Part shown: piece by piece, positions 23,282 to 33,715 of the stretch
Position numbering within the stretch: the first letter of the stretch is position 1
How the letters are laid out: the number at the start of each line of letters is the position of its first letter
Assembly: GCF_033439725.1 (NCBI RefSeq)
Contig: NW_026944392.1
Span: forward strand, 682,001 to 746,000
DNA length: 64,000 nucleotides
Direction: 5' to 3'
Source of the DNA: Neurospora tetraspora
Taxonomy: Eukaryota > Ascomycota > Sordariomycetes > Sordariales > Sordariaceae
The notes under the pieces: model-generated
What the model was told of the DNA's origin: nothing
Databases searched by the model: none
Seen by the model: the letters and a program-made list of their open reading frames with translations, nothing else
Translations under genes and position numbers: made by a program

Positions 23282-23905
23282 CTAGGTTCGGCTACGTGAC
23301 GTCTCGTCGCGCAGGTCGTGCGTGGCATCCCACTCAGTCAACTTAGCGATCGACACCTTGACCAGCTTGTGACTCTGCGCACCATCCTCAAGTCGCAAAA
23401 CCTCCTGGCGAATGCGATAACCACGCAGCTTCGGGATCACGGAGATTCAGAGGTAGTAGTAAATAGTGCAAGCGATCAAGCTGATATCTGTGTCAGTTGA
23501 CCACTCTTTTTCTGTAAGCCGCGGCGGCTTTTCAAGACAAACAAATCAAAAAAAAAAAAAAAAAAGAACTTACATTCTGATGCCCGTGACCACATAGGTC
23601 CCGTACCAAAAGCTGACATCGCCCGCGTACGCTCCTCCCGCGGGCGGATACCACGGCATGACGACCAGGTAGAGCTGCACCAAGATGTTGAACACGACTA
23701 CGAGGTCCCAGGCTTTGAACTCCGGGCGGGGAAGGTTCAGCCGAGACCGTCGGTACCGGACGACGTACAGACCTATTCCCATGATCAACTGGAAGAAGGC
23801 CGAAGGCAATACTTGGAGATCGATGATGAAGTTGAAGGCGTCTCCAGCAGGAGGCGCGAGGATCATGAGGATGGTCAGAGCCCATTTGTGCCCGAGACGG
23901 TGGTG
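23282..23905 (-). pseudogene. Methionine-permease-like (MUP1/APC family) 3' fragment
   Basis: The complement encodes the last membrane segments of an amino-acid permease: WALTILMILAPPAGDAFNF, SAFFQLIMGIGLYVVRYRR and WDLVVVFNILVQLYLVVMPW, then a second exon with ACTIYYYL and ISVIPKLRGYRIRQE. This matches the C-terminal part of high-affinity methionine permease-like transporters. An intron (GTAAGT donor at 23573, with a long T run) separates them. A TGA sits exactly where a Trp is expected (YYYL-stop-ISV), the kind of change RIP makes. Nothing recognisable of the N-terminal two thirds is present upstream. It is a dead fragment of a host transporter gene. Confidence 0.7.
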
Positions 23906-24482
23906 GATAGGTCTTTGATGTGCGCAAGGACTACATCGGCTGGTTGGCCTAAGTGTGTGTTGTCTTGTCGCCCGCGGAGGGGGGTAACGTGCGAGGAGAG
24001 GCCGGTGTAGATGATGATGTTTTCATACGGACATCCCGCGCACCGATCAACCAAAACAAAAAGCAAACGCACACGTTGAGACCCTGCCGCCCAGAGCCTC
24101 CCCAGACCGAAAACCCCTAATTACAAAATCCGGATCCAGAACCCGCCCAAGATTAACAAGAAACCCGAACCAAGGAAACGCCGTTAGTGTTGCTGTTGCT
24201 CCCCCCACCATTCATCCATCCTCCCAGTTAAGTCATGGTCCTTTCTTTTTGTGCGCCCTCGATGCATGCTGGCTGTATGCTCTGGAAAACAATCGGCGCC
24301 GCCCAACCCCAAAAACGTGGTGTATGAGGTATCCACGGGTATCATCAAAGAGAAGGCAGCCTCCTAGTTTTGGCTCCAAAGTTCAATGACTCACACCAAA
24401 AAAAAAAAGCAATGCATCCACCGTCATGACGTCCGGCTTCCCATGTTCACACAAACATTCTTCCTCGGGACACTCCAACAGG

Positions 24483-24706
24483 CTAGTGCCTCCGGGACCT
24501 CGACTTTGACGACGACTCCTTATCCTTGTTGTGCTTCTTTTCCTTACCGCTGTAGTCCAGCGCACTGTCGTAAGATGTTGGTTGTCCGGCCTCCTCTGCG
24601 GTCATGGATACACCATCTCTGGGGTCCCTTGTACCGCGCTTGCTGGAATCTTTTCTCTTCTTCCTGGAGCTTTCGGGAGCAGAGCCGGGAGCAGGTGCTG
24701 GTTTGT
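24483..24706 (-). pseudogene. Lys/Ser-rich C-terminal exon remnant
   Basis: A frame after a good acceptor (GCTAACAG, 24707) encodes about 73 aa ending at a TAG at 24483. It includes ESSRKKRKDSSKRG, DYSGKEKKHNKDKE and SSSKSRSRRH, a nuclear-type basic tail. A short upstream frame near 24760-24830 (LRSHVLQELSQRGYVVDPPP) may be the previous exon, but I could not find a donor that keeps frame. Beyond 24840 the sequence turns AT-rich. It is probably the surviving 3' end of a host gene; the family is not recognised. Confidence 0.35.
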
Positions 24707-24869
24707 CTGTTAGCTTATTGCTACCGAAGTCCGAAGTCTCAGGTCACTGGAGGAGGGTCCACCACATATCCTCTCTGGGACAGTTCCTGCAGCACATGTG
24801 ATCGCAGGTTGGTTGTATTACAGAATGTGGACGTGGGTACCTCTAATTACGTTATATGAGTACCTGTAA

Positions 24870-26006
24870 AGATGGTCAAGGTATTTAGGAGTATTTGTCG
24901 GGATATAGGGATAGTAATTTAGTAGAAGTATTACGGCTAATAGTGAGTTTTTATTTGAATAAGAAAAAGCGTTTACACTTTTATACATACGTTTTACTAC
25001 TTTGTTTCTACTTTAACGATGGGCTATCGCGAGATAGATGTAATGAGTCTAGCCAGCTAAGTTTAGAGGGGAGAGTTGAGTGGAGAAATTCTACAACCGT
25101 CACGACAACATGTTACTGGGAACAACATTGTAGCACTGTTCGAGCGTGTATCCTACTCCAGCGACGAGTACTTCGCAATTGTCACTTGTACCGTGTCAGC
25201 GCCAAGCTGTAAAGGTCTGTGCGCTGAGAATTTGGGCGACCGACAAACTGGAAGCCGATTTCGAATGCGACTGTAGTGAGGAGGAAGCTCATGCGCGATA
25301 TGGACAAGTTGAGCAAGTTTGTTACAGCTAGGAGCGAAATTGGCGTCCGCTCTGCACTTTTTCAAAGTGTTTGGGCACGAACCAGCTATACTTGAGAAAC
25401 ATTAAAGGTACAGCACGACGCCAAAAACGGCCGACATTTGCCCACTTCTAACTTGCTGACGTCTTGTCGGCATGTACCCTGTAACTCTTCCAGGGCAGGC
25501 TTGGCATTTCTCCTTCCCAGCCCAATTCCCTTTCTTCGCCTATCCAGACAATAGCATCCATGTATTTCCCATGCGCTCGTCCTGAATTCCCACCTTACCT
25601 CTCTGGCAAGGCTGTGACTGAGTGTCGCGCGACTAACACCGCCAATGACGATGCTTCGAATTATGCGCGGTTGGCTCCTGTTCTCCAGGCGCTAACGCAG
25701 ACAAAATGCGCAGCGTGCGGGGTTGGTGATCCAGGCAAAGGCAGCGCCTTGAAACAAAGACGACAACAGCAACCACCTTTAAGGCTCCCAATCAAACCCA
25801 CCGAGATATACGCTACGAATTTTGCCCGTTACTTATGGTAAGTAGTTCTCGTCTGTCGAACAACTCTCCCAGTTTCAACTGCTGATTTACTGTACCTACA
25901 GTCCCGCGAACATAAGCCGTCCGCTCGCGAAGCCTGCGAGCCTTTTCCCACCATCGAACATTTGTATGATTAGCTGCCGAGGGAGCTGAGCCTGGCGGAC
26001 TTTGCA
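24870..26006. other. Intergenic, partly AT-rich, no gene seen
   Basis: Short AT-rich stretches (about 24870-25030) and mixed sequence with only short frames. Nothing recognisable as protein or RNA gene was found. Confidence 0.4.
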
Positions 26007-26279
26007 ATGCGACTCCTGGAGCGTGACGATACCGGCGGGGTCCGTCTGACGGAGGACCTCCCCAACAACGAGATTCCACCGTATGCGATACTTTCATACA
26101 CATGGGGTCCCGAAGAGGTCCTCTTCAGAGACATGACGGACGGTACAGGCAAGAACAAAGCAAGCTACGCTAAGATTCGTTTTTGCGGAGACCAAGCCTG
26201 GCGCGATGGATTGAAATTCTTCTGGGTCGACACATGCTGCATCGACAAGTCTGACAGCGCCGAGCTTCGACTTCGATAA
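26007..26279 (+). pseudogene. HET-domain N-terminal remnant
   Basis: The frame begins MRLLERDDTGGVRLTEDL and contains the classical HET-domain blocks PPYAILSYTWG, FRDMTDGTGK and FFWVDTCCIDKSDS. This start is typical of HET proteins fused to NACHT-WD or of stand-alone HET genes in vegetative incompatibility. Only about 90 aa remain before the frame ends, so the gene is broken. No NACHT or repeat domain follows on this strand. Confidence 0.85.
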
Positions 26280-26501
26280 TGCAAGATAAGTTTGCGTCTC
26301 GAAAACAAGATCAAGTGTCCACAGGCTCGGTCAACCGGCAAAAAGGCCGTAAGCGTCATATTGCTAAATCCAACTTGGGCCATCCTGCATCGGACAAAAC
26401 TACATCTAGGTTATCTCTTGCCTTGATTCCCCGAGCCTCAGCTGGCCTCTATAGCCAAAACAACTCGTCCTCTTCCATCTTCTCAAGCCGTTCCTCCATC
26501 G

Positions 26502-27401
26502 TCAGTACCGGAAGTTTCTGCTCAACCCCGAGCCCCAAGGTCCGAACTTCTTCTTCTCAGATTGAGGCACGTACCCAGGGCCGCAAGCTTCGACCACGCG
26601 ACGCGCGCTCTCATCCATAGCTTTTCCCAGCCATCCGCTAGACTTAGTGATGCGCTTGGCGTAGAGGTTGTGGAGCGCAGGCAGGTAAACGACATCGTTG
26701 ACGCAGTACTGCAGCGTTTTGGCGTCCAGAGGGCGGCGGGAGAAGATATCGTTGTTGGGCATGTTCATCAGAGCCCGCACCTCCTGCTTGGTTCTGACCC
26801 AGCGCTGCTTCTCCACGTATTTCAGCCCAAGATCCCTCTCGACACACCTGTCGAGCCCGTAGAGGTACGTCTTGTCGCCGACGCGGGATCCGTTTTCGAG
26901 GAGCTGGACGTCTGTGACGCCCGCGAGACGGACCTTGTGGTGCGCCCAGAGGGCGTCCGCGTCGTTGCGTACGTCCCAGAAGCATTTGGAAGTGTGGGGA
27001 TCCTCGAGGATGGCTTTGAGGGTGTTTCCGTCTGTGCCGGGAGTGGTGAAAGCAGAGTCGCCGAGGGTTTGGACATCGACAATGCTTGTTGCCCGCGTGG
27101 GAAGGACGAGAATCGTCAATAGCGTGAGGGTTCCATTGCGGCTGAGACTTTTGCCCTCAAGGTCCAGATAAAACGTGCTGGACGGAGGGATCAAAGAGAG
27201 GAAGACCTGGAGGTCTGGAAGGGATGAGATCAAGGTTGGGGTCGCCATACTTGACTTGGGAAGGGTGCGCCTTGCCGATGGTTTGATATGTCGAAGGGAG
27301 TTTTCTGCTGTCCCAGAACGCAACTTATTGTGGAGTTTGCGTGTCTTATTCTGTCCGAAGGGCAATTTTGTTGCCAAACTTTTCTTCAGACTCAAATGCA
27401 T
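26502..27401 (-). CDS. DEDDy-type 3'-5' exonuclease domain protein
   Basis: A single exon. The frame from the ATG at 27401 gives 299 aa; an internal ATG at 27248 would give 248 aa. The exonuclease core starts soon after the second Met: Exo I FYLDLEG (Asp and Glu), Exo II DVRNDADALW (Asp) and Exo III LQYCVNDVVYL (Tyr and Asp). The DEDDy set is complete. Such RNase D/Egl-like domains degrade RNA or DNA from the 3' end. The extra 51 residues of the longer form are strongly basic with no acidic residue up to about residue 30 (MHLSLKKSLATKLPFGQNKT), resembling a mitochondrial presequence. This favours the upstream start, or alternative starts with two locations. An intact gene surrounded by relics. 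Confidence 0.8.
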   Translation of the reverse strand: MHLSLKKSLATKLPFGQNKTRKLHNKLRSGTAENSLRHIKPSARRTLPKSSMATPTLISSLPDLQVFLSLIPPSSTFYLDLEGKSLSRNGTLTLLTILVLPTRATSIVDVQTLGDSAFTTPGTDGNTLKAILEDPHTSKCFWDVRNDADALWAHHKVRLAGVTDVQLLENGSRVGDKTYLYGLDRCVERDLGLKYVEKQRWVRTKQEVRALMNMPNNDIFSRRPLDAKTLQYCVNDVVYLPALHNLYAKRITKSSGWLGKAMDESARRVVEACGPGYVPQSEKKKFGPWGSGLSRNFRY

Positions 27402-27487
27402 GGTGTTAAAATCGAACTGGTTTGGGTCACATCATCTACTTAAGTCAAGGCAGACAAGTACAAGTCGGGCCTCAAGCATACTTTGAG

Positions 27488-27690
27488 TAGAGTTGGAGGC
27501 TGCTGGCATCTGATCCTTAGAGCTGTGGTTGGCTTGTCGCTCTCAACGCTGCCGTCACCCTGTTTCGCAGCTCTGGGCCTCTGGCATAGAGCTCTCTCGG
27601 CCAATCGACTCGTCTACAAACGAAGGTATTGGCGGCTGCGCCGACAGTGTGTTGCAAGCCAACCACCATGTTTATGTTCCCGAGCTCAAA
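27488..27690 (+). repeat. Dispersed repeat copy A (diverged)
   Basis: Shares about 190 bp with the family at 30077, 32958 and 41358, including the word CCAATCGACTCGTCTACAAA and the flanking GTGTTGCAAGCCA. It is the most diverged and shortest copy. Confidence 0.75.
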
Positions 27691-28619
27691 CGTCCTGACA
27701 GTCCAGCCGAATGCAACTTCCCGAGTTGAGCTTCCCTTCCGACACCTTGGTGGCAAACGGACCTTCGAGACAAAACGAACAAAACTTCATCTGCCTGTCT
27801 CTCCACCAAATGGGCAGATACAAGAAATACGGTTGTGGATTTGAAATCAGCGTACTTGAAACTATCAGTATAAAATTCTTCCTATCAACATAATTGAGTT
27901 CTTTTCATTGTCGTCTTTCGTTTTGAAGGTCCGTTTATCAAAAGTTGTACAATCTAACCCTGGTTTGTTTGTTAGTTTGGTACAAAAAAACGCCTTTCTC
28001 CACCCAAAGGGTTTTAAAAGCATTGAGGCTTCAAGCGGACGGGTGCCGTAGGAGGGGACTGCTCTCTTATATCTTCCAGTCTTGAGGGCTTTGAAGGAGA
28101 CGGGGAGAGGCATAAGAGGCTTCTGTGGCGTTTTGACCCCTTGTCATTGTCCCATGACGCTTCAAACGGAGGCCAGTTTCTCTCTTTGGAGGCCAATGAA
28201 AGCTCCCGATCTCCCCTGCTCAACCCATGGCCGAGACAAGGTACGCAAACCCTTTCTGCCCAGCCTCGAGTAGAGCCTCGCGGTTAGACTTTGTCTTATT
28301 GTCAAGTTGTCGTGCACAGAGGAGACTGACCGCGATTGCAGGGTATGACTTGGCACTGATGGACGAAACGCGAAAAGTGCTGGAGAAAACAGGCAAGCCT
28401 ACCGTCCTCAAAACCGGACGAAGAATGTATAACTGAGTGGGCTTGCCTCTGGGAGAGCGGAGTGAGATGAGGCGATGCCCTTTGGGGATGGCACTGTGAT
28501 GGCGTTGACGGCTTCGTTACTTGTATTAGTATTTGTTTCATCTGTGTATTCGGGTAGATAAAACACTTCTCGGTGATGTCTTTCGGCCATTGCTCGGTTT
28601 ATCATTGCGGACATTAGTG

Positions 28620-28715
28620 TCACCGTGCCACGGTGATGGCAGACTACCCACATCGACCAGGCGGTTGAGGAACCCTAACGCTAGTTCCAGCGAGCCGGAA
28701 CTAGCGTTAGGGTTC
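28620..28715. repeat. Two adjacent perfect hairpins
   Basis: The first is 28620-28636, arms TCACCGTG and CACGGTGA around one base. The second is 28670-28715, with 19-bp arms GAACCCTAACGCTAGTTCC (28670-28688) and its exact complement (28697-28715) around an 8-base loop AGCGAGCC. The long arms contain the telomere-type hexamer CCCTAA/TTAGGG. Confidence 0.9.
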
Positions 28716-28985
28716 TGACCGCTATATATAGAAACATAGCTCCCGCCCAATCCAGCGCTGTCTGTCTATTCTTATCCTTAGCACCTGCGTCAACCTTGCC
28801 AGTATCGCGAAGTAGTTTAACAACTGCGTCATACCCATTCTCTGCCGCCATATACAGCGCTGTCCGTTCATACTCGTCCCGAAGATCTGCATCAACCTTG
28901 CCAGTATTGAGAAGCAGCTTAACAACCGCCTCATGCCCATACTTCGCAGCGCTGGCGCGAACAAGTGCAAGCCCGCCCGCCGACT
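28681..28985 (-). pseudogene. Ankyrin-repeat remnant
   Basis: On the complement a frame without its own start codon reads ankyrin units: AAKYGHEAVVKLLLNTGKVD, TALYMAAENGYDAVVKLL and QTALDWAG, and ends at a TAG inside the long hairpin at 28681. The GHEAVVKLLLDTGKVD consensus is typical of the C-terminal ankyrins of fungal NLR-type proteins. Upstream sequence (29.0-29.5 kb) does not continue as a recognisable domain, so this is a fragment of a decayed gene. Confidence 0.75.
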
Positions 28986-29989
28986 CTGCAACGCCTCAAT
29001 CCGAGCAACGTGATGCCCAGCCCAATATCATCTATCCGTGCAAGCCCCCCTACATCGGCTGTGACAAAAGCTACCTTATCGTTCAAGCCCAGAAGCCAAC
29101 AAAGACCGTCACTTGCTCTCCTAAGGCTCGAAGAGGAGATCGAGAGTCGAGATGAGGGCGGCGTCGGGGATAGGTGGTGCAGCCAAGGGTCAGCTACTGC
29201 TAACAGCTGGGGGGCTAGTTCGCAAGCTGAATGGTTAGGACCACAAGGATGACAGGCTAGAGTCGAGATTGAAAAGAGTTCGGTATCGGGAGTGTCTCTT
29301 CTGGTAATACCGAATGGCATCTGATTGGTGCGTATAAAGCTGTCGGAAAGGGGACGGGAGAACGAACAAATTTGACAGAGGGAATTTGGGCGACTGGCTG
29401 GTCGCTCTCGTCGCCGTTGGTCAGCAGGGCAAGGGCAACGCAAATGACCTTGTGCAGTCAGCAAAAGTGTGATGCAGATGCCACGGGTTCTGGAGCTGGA
29501 GGAGTCGCGGTCGATGTCACCCAAGAGTCTGGGGTTAAGATGGTGGGCTAGCAGAGTTTGTGTACACTACATACCTGGACACTTTGGATCGGACTAAACC
29601 AGAGACCTCAGTTTGATTTTTGTTCTTTCGAGGTCAGCTTCTCCGTCTCGAACATCAAAATGCGTTTTCGGCTTTCTGGCGTTTCGTGATGCTCACGGCG
29701 AGGGCAGTGGCCCAAAGGAGGAATTGCAAGTAAGTCCTAACTCCCGATCACCTGAACAGGGAAACCGTTGACGGCTCTCGTCAAAAGAACAGGGAAGCTA
29801 TCCTACTACCACTGCCGATACCACAACAGGTAGAAATAAGGATAGGAGCAGCGGCTTGTTGGCTACGTCCTCCAAGTCTAAAGTGGTGATTGCCCGTGGG
29901 AGTTGGGCTATTCCCAGTGACAAGTCGTCCAAGAACTAGGAGACTGTCTAAAAACTAGGGGGAGAATATCCACGTCATCGCCCTTCGTC

Positions 29990-30125
29990 GTCGTCGATGA
30001 GGGAAGATAGAGAAAGGAAGAGCAAGTTAGAGGGAGGAAAAGTGAGGAAGAGGAAGGAAGGTAGACAGAAGTAGAGGAAGGAAGAGGATATTCATAGGAA
30101 GACAGGGGGTTGAAGGCAGGGGAAG
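29990..30125 (+). repeat. Purine-rich arm, inverted relative to 32336-32460
   Basis: GATGAGGGAAGATAGAGA begins about 125 bp of GGAAGA-rich sequence ending in GGGGGTTGAAGGCAGGGGAA. The complement of 32336-32460 repeats the same order of words. The arms lie 2.2 kb apart and partly overlap repeat copy B. Confidence 0.6.
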
Positions 30126-30805
30126 AAAGTTGTCCGTCAGCCTTTTTAGTGGTGTTGGAGGCTGCCGGCTTCTGATCCTAGAGCTGTGGTTGCCTTGTCG
30201 CTCTCAACGCCGCCGTCACCCTGTTTCGCAGCCCTGGCATGCAGCTCTCTCAGCCAATCGACTCGTCTACAAAGGTGTTGGCGGCTGCGCCGGCAGTGTG
30301 TTGCAAGCCACCCACCATGGTTATGACATGCCAGGATGGAAGGGAAGAGGTGGGCTAATGCAGGCAGATGAAGAAGGTAGGTTAAGGCAGGTACATGAAG
30401 GAGGTCTATCGTGATCAGTTTGTCGTAGTGGATCACCAAACCGTGATCCAACAAGACAAGAGCGAGAGATTCCCTTGCCACGCTCTCATCAGACTCGGCG
30501 ACTAACTGCATACACATAACTAGGCCGAGGAGTACTAGGAACCAATCAGGAATGGTCTTCTGACCGAGCGCAATCTTGGTGTTACCCGTGTAAAAGAGCT
30601 AGCCGCAGTGTCAGGACGGTCAACTTTTCTCGTAATCCGCCCAATTATATTCATCTTTTTAGCGCCGCCTCCCCACTTACCGTCTTGCCTCCGTCCGAAC
30701 GATATGGATATGGGAGGTGGTGGTTCAGTTTTTTGACCCTACCACGTGATTAAAAGACCCGTTTCATATCCTTCCCACTCCCATAGATAAGCAGACATAT
30801 CGGAG
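30077..30805 (+). repeat. Dispersed repeat copy B
   Basis: About 729 bp essentially identical to 41358-42086; I noticed one T/C difference near the right end. No terminal repeats or coding domain are recognised. Its right end meets an inverted pair CTCCCATAGATAAGC (30778-30792) and GCTTGTCTATGGGAG (30806-30820). Confidence 0.85.
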
Positions 30806-31095
30806 GCTTGTCTATGGGAGTAATTTTTTGTAGTTTTTAACAGGGATTTTGATGGCTCAGCTACACCTCTGCCGGGATATGAATGTTAGGGCGAGTACGT
30901 CGATCCTACAGAAAGTAGGAGAACAGAGGTTAGCGGCTGGGCACTTTTCTGTAAATGCTACGCTGCGGCAAAAGTCAAAAATTAACCTTTCATACCCCAG
31001 CAAGGGTGTAGAAACGCCGGCGTTTCCAGAAGCGTTTTCATCCTATCACTCACGCCAAGCGCGGCTAAGGCTATGAGCCGGGCTAGCACATTGAA
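30806..31095 (+). repeat. Relic of the left end of the YR/JmjC-type element
   Basis: Starting with the inverted-repeat word GCTTGTCTATGGGAG, this stretch shares scattered blocks with 42087-42230 (for example CGTTTTCAT and GCGCGGCTAAGGCTATGAG versus the matching words there), with an extra internal segment here. It looks like an older, diverged left end of the same family. Confidence 0.5.
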
Positions 31096-31744
31096 AGTTA
31101 ATTCTAAATTAGGCTTCGATATCTTGGTTATATGGGAGCACACGGTGACTAGATGTCTCGTTTTTTACAAGCTTCTTAGGTAAACTTGACTAACTTGGAG
31201 TGGACGTTTGTACCTGTTGTGCCCATTCAGCACCGTCGCACACTTGGGTGAAGCTGCATCTTTCAACCTCAGCACATCGACAGTCGGTACAAATCCAAGC
31301 CGACGAATAGAAATACTCAACCATTATTCTTTTTGCCCTTACTGCAACATCCCTCAGCTACGCTCGCAGGACGATGGATTGGGAGCCGTCCTTCTCGCAA
31401 TTAAAACGTCCCCGCCGACACTACGAAGCGTAAGAACCCGAGATATTTGGGCAGGCGAATCCGACTAGAACCTAAGAACCTAGGCCTATAGCAGCCTCCA
31501 CCGCTTAATAGATCACAAGTGTTCCTCAATTTATCCTCCAGCGGCGGGGTCGTAAAGTTGTAGAACTCGCTGTCCTGTTCTGGGTTATCACAACTAAGTT
31601 CCAAGCCGCAGGCGGAATTCTGAACCGGAGATGTCAGAGTGGCAGTAACGACCATTCACGAGACTGAGCTTCTTCCCATCAGTCAGCATGGTTAATCCAG
31701 AAAGAGGGATAGCATTTCGTCACCCATACAAGCCGAATTACTAC

Positions 31745-32222
31745 CTAGTGTGAAGTCAGTCTTGGAGTACCTTCTGTCATGGGGCTGGCGCCCAGTACTG
31801 GCATCTGGCATATCGTTGGCCAGACGACTGACGCCCCTATTCCATCCACCAAACCAGTAATCCGTGAGGGACGACAGCGAGGGAGAGAATGGTGAGGAGT
31901 AGAGTGTTTTTGGTTTCCCCTTTTCTTTTGTCTTTTATTTGTCTTTACGGATTTCGCCACATCGCTGGCTCGTCCACGGGGCGATTGATGGAGGTGCTGG
32001 GCCGTGTTTACGCTATGGGCAGCACGTGAGATACACTGGCTATAGGCCTCGGTTTGCCCTCGGATTACTGGTTTGGTGGAGGGAATAGGGACACTGGGCG
32101 CCACAGGGCGTGTCAGGCAATTGCTCTTATCTTTGTACACTAGATTCACCGCTGTGGCACGTCTCATGCCCTACGGGAGGCGGAAGTAGACGTTAAAAAT
32201 AACAACAACAACAACAACAACA
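31745..32222 (+). repeat. Repeat with internal inverted arms and an AAC-repeat tail
   Basis: Arms at 31834-31870 and 32057-32090 are inverted copies sharing CCACCAAACCAGTAATCCG. The last 105 bp (32118-32222) match the LINE-like insertion at 21590-21729, including the final AAC array (about 32200-32222). I could not find a target duplication at this copy. Confidence 0.55.
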
Positions 32223-32335
32223 AGAAAAATCCATCTATTCTTATGCATCTATCCGTCTCCTTCGAGCTCCCAAAGACTGGAAGAGATAAGAGGGCAACCC
32301 CCTACGGCACCTGTCCGCTCAAAGCCTCCCGAACC

Positions 32336-32460
32336 TTATCCTTGCTTCCCTTGCCTTCAGCCCCCTATCTTCTTCCTCCCTCTTCCTCCCTCTTCCTCTA
32401 ACTTGCTCTTCCTTTAACTTGCTCTTCCTCTCTCTATCTTCCCTCATCTATTATCATGGC
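32336..32460 (-). repeat. Purine-rich arm, inverted partner of 29990-30125
   Basis: On the plus strand this is CTTCCTC-rich. Its complement follows the same word order as 29990-30125. A neighbouring 60-bp block (32262-32325 complement) also matches 28023-28080. Confidence 0.55.
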
Positions 32461-32957
32461 ACCTTGTCAGCTGGCCTGTATGTACAAACTGCGGGATCGA
32501 ATCAATCAACTGGATTCAATCCCAACCAGGTACCGCAGGCTATTGGAGCATCGTCTGGTTATTGCGTACAGTGAATTCAAGCGCCAGAACACGAGAGACT
32601 GACAGCCTCGCAAAGTCATTCGGCGTTGGTCCCGACTACTCCTTCTCCTCATTTTCACTGCCAATGCTCGCCAAAGCCAGGCAATGGCGGCTATCAAAAG
32701 CTTATTTCACTGCCTCAGAAAGGCGCAACACATTCTCTTCTCTCTCGTTGGATTGGCGACGTCCTTTACATCAAGCCTGATGTCAGCGTGCCACATCGAC
32801 TTTTCGTCTTTCAAAGGCAACCAGAGGGTTCACTTCGGGTAGCGTTTGTTTTGATATCAAGGCTTCCAGCCTCGCTTCGAGCCAAGCCCCATGCAAGTAT
32901 GCCAGGGGGGCGGGGGTGCTGACACGGGCCCCCACCCAGGCTTAAAGCCATCCCACC

Positions 32958-33434
32958 CTAGCTGCCGGCTTCTGATCCTAGAGCTGTGGTTGGCTTGTCG
33001 CTCTCAACGTCGCCGTCACCTTGTTTCGCAGCCCTGGCATGCAGCTCTCTCAGCCAATCGACTCGTCTACAAAGGTGTTGGCAACTGCGCCGGCAGTGTG
33101 TTGCAAGCCAACCACCATGGTTATGACATGCCAGGATGGAAGGGAAGAGGTGGGCTAATGCAGACAAATAAAGAAGGCAGGTTAAGGCAGGCAGATGAAG
33201 AAGGTAGGTTAAGGCAAATACATAAAGGAGGTCCATCGTGATCAGTTTATCGTAATAGATCACCAAACCGTAATCCAACAAGACAAGAGCGAGAAATTCC
33301 CTTACCACGCTCTCATCAGACTCGGCAACTAACTGCATACACATAACTGGGCCGAGGAGTACTGGGAACCAATCAGGAATGGTCTTCTGACCGAGTGCAA
33401 TCTTGGTGTTACCCCTGTAGAAAATCTAGCTGCA
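32958..33434 (+). repeat. Dispersed repeat copy C with RIP-like changes
   Basis: Aligns with copy B over about 470 bp, with an extra internal stretch of about 30 bp. Many differences are G to A on this strand, for example GGCAGATGAAG becoming GACAAATAAAG and GTAGTGGATC becoming GTAATAGATC. This is the pattern expected if RIP acted on the other strand. Confidence 0.75.
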
Positions 33435-33715
33435 GTGTCAGGACGGAGACGTGCATTACTTTTTAATGATACACCAAAAAAAAAAAAGGACACCAATCTT
33501 TGTGCTACCAAGGATCTAAGCGTTGGTGGGCTCCCGGACCGGAACAATCTTATTTTACTCTGTCAACTCAATCACCCCATACCAAGAGCGGTACACAAAG
33601 CCATAGGGGCGCATATCATGGTGCCAATGCGCTCGACTCACATGGAGGCGTCCTCCAGTTCTCGGTAGTGTTTCTCTTCCCTTCTCGTTCCCATTGATTC
33701 TTTCGTTTCATCATC

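Noticed and set aside
30146-30517. 123-codon minus-strand frame, also at 41427-41798
   Set aside because: Identical in both copies because it lies in the dispersed repeat; no protein family resemblance.
30778-30820. Helitron 3' hairpin
   Set aside because: No CTRR terminus follows the hairpin and no Rep/helicase sequence is nearby.
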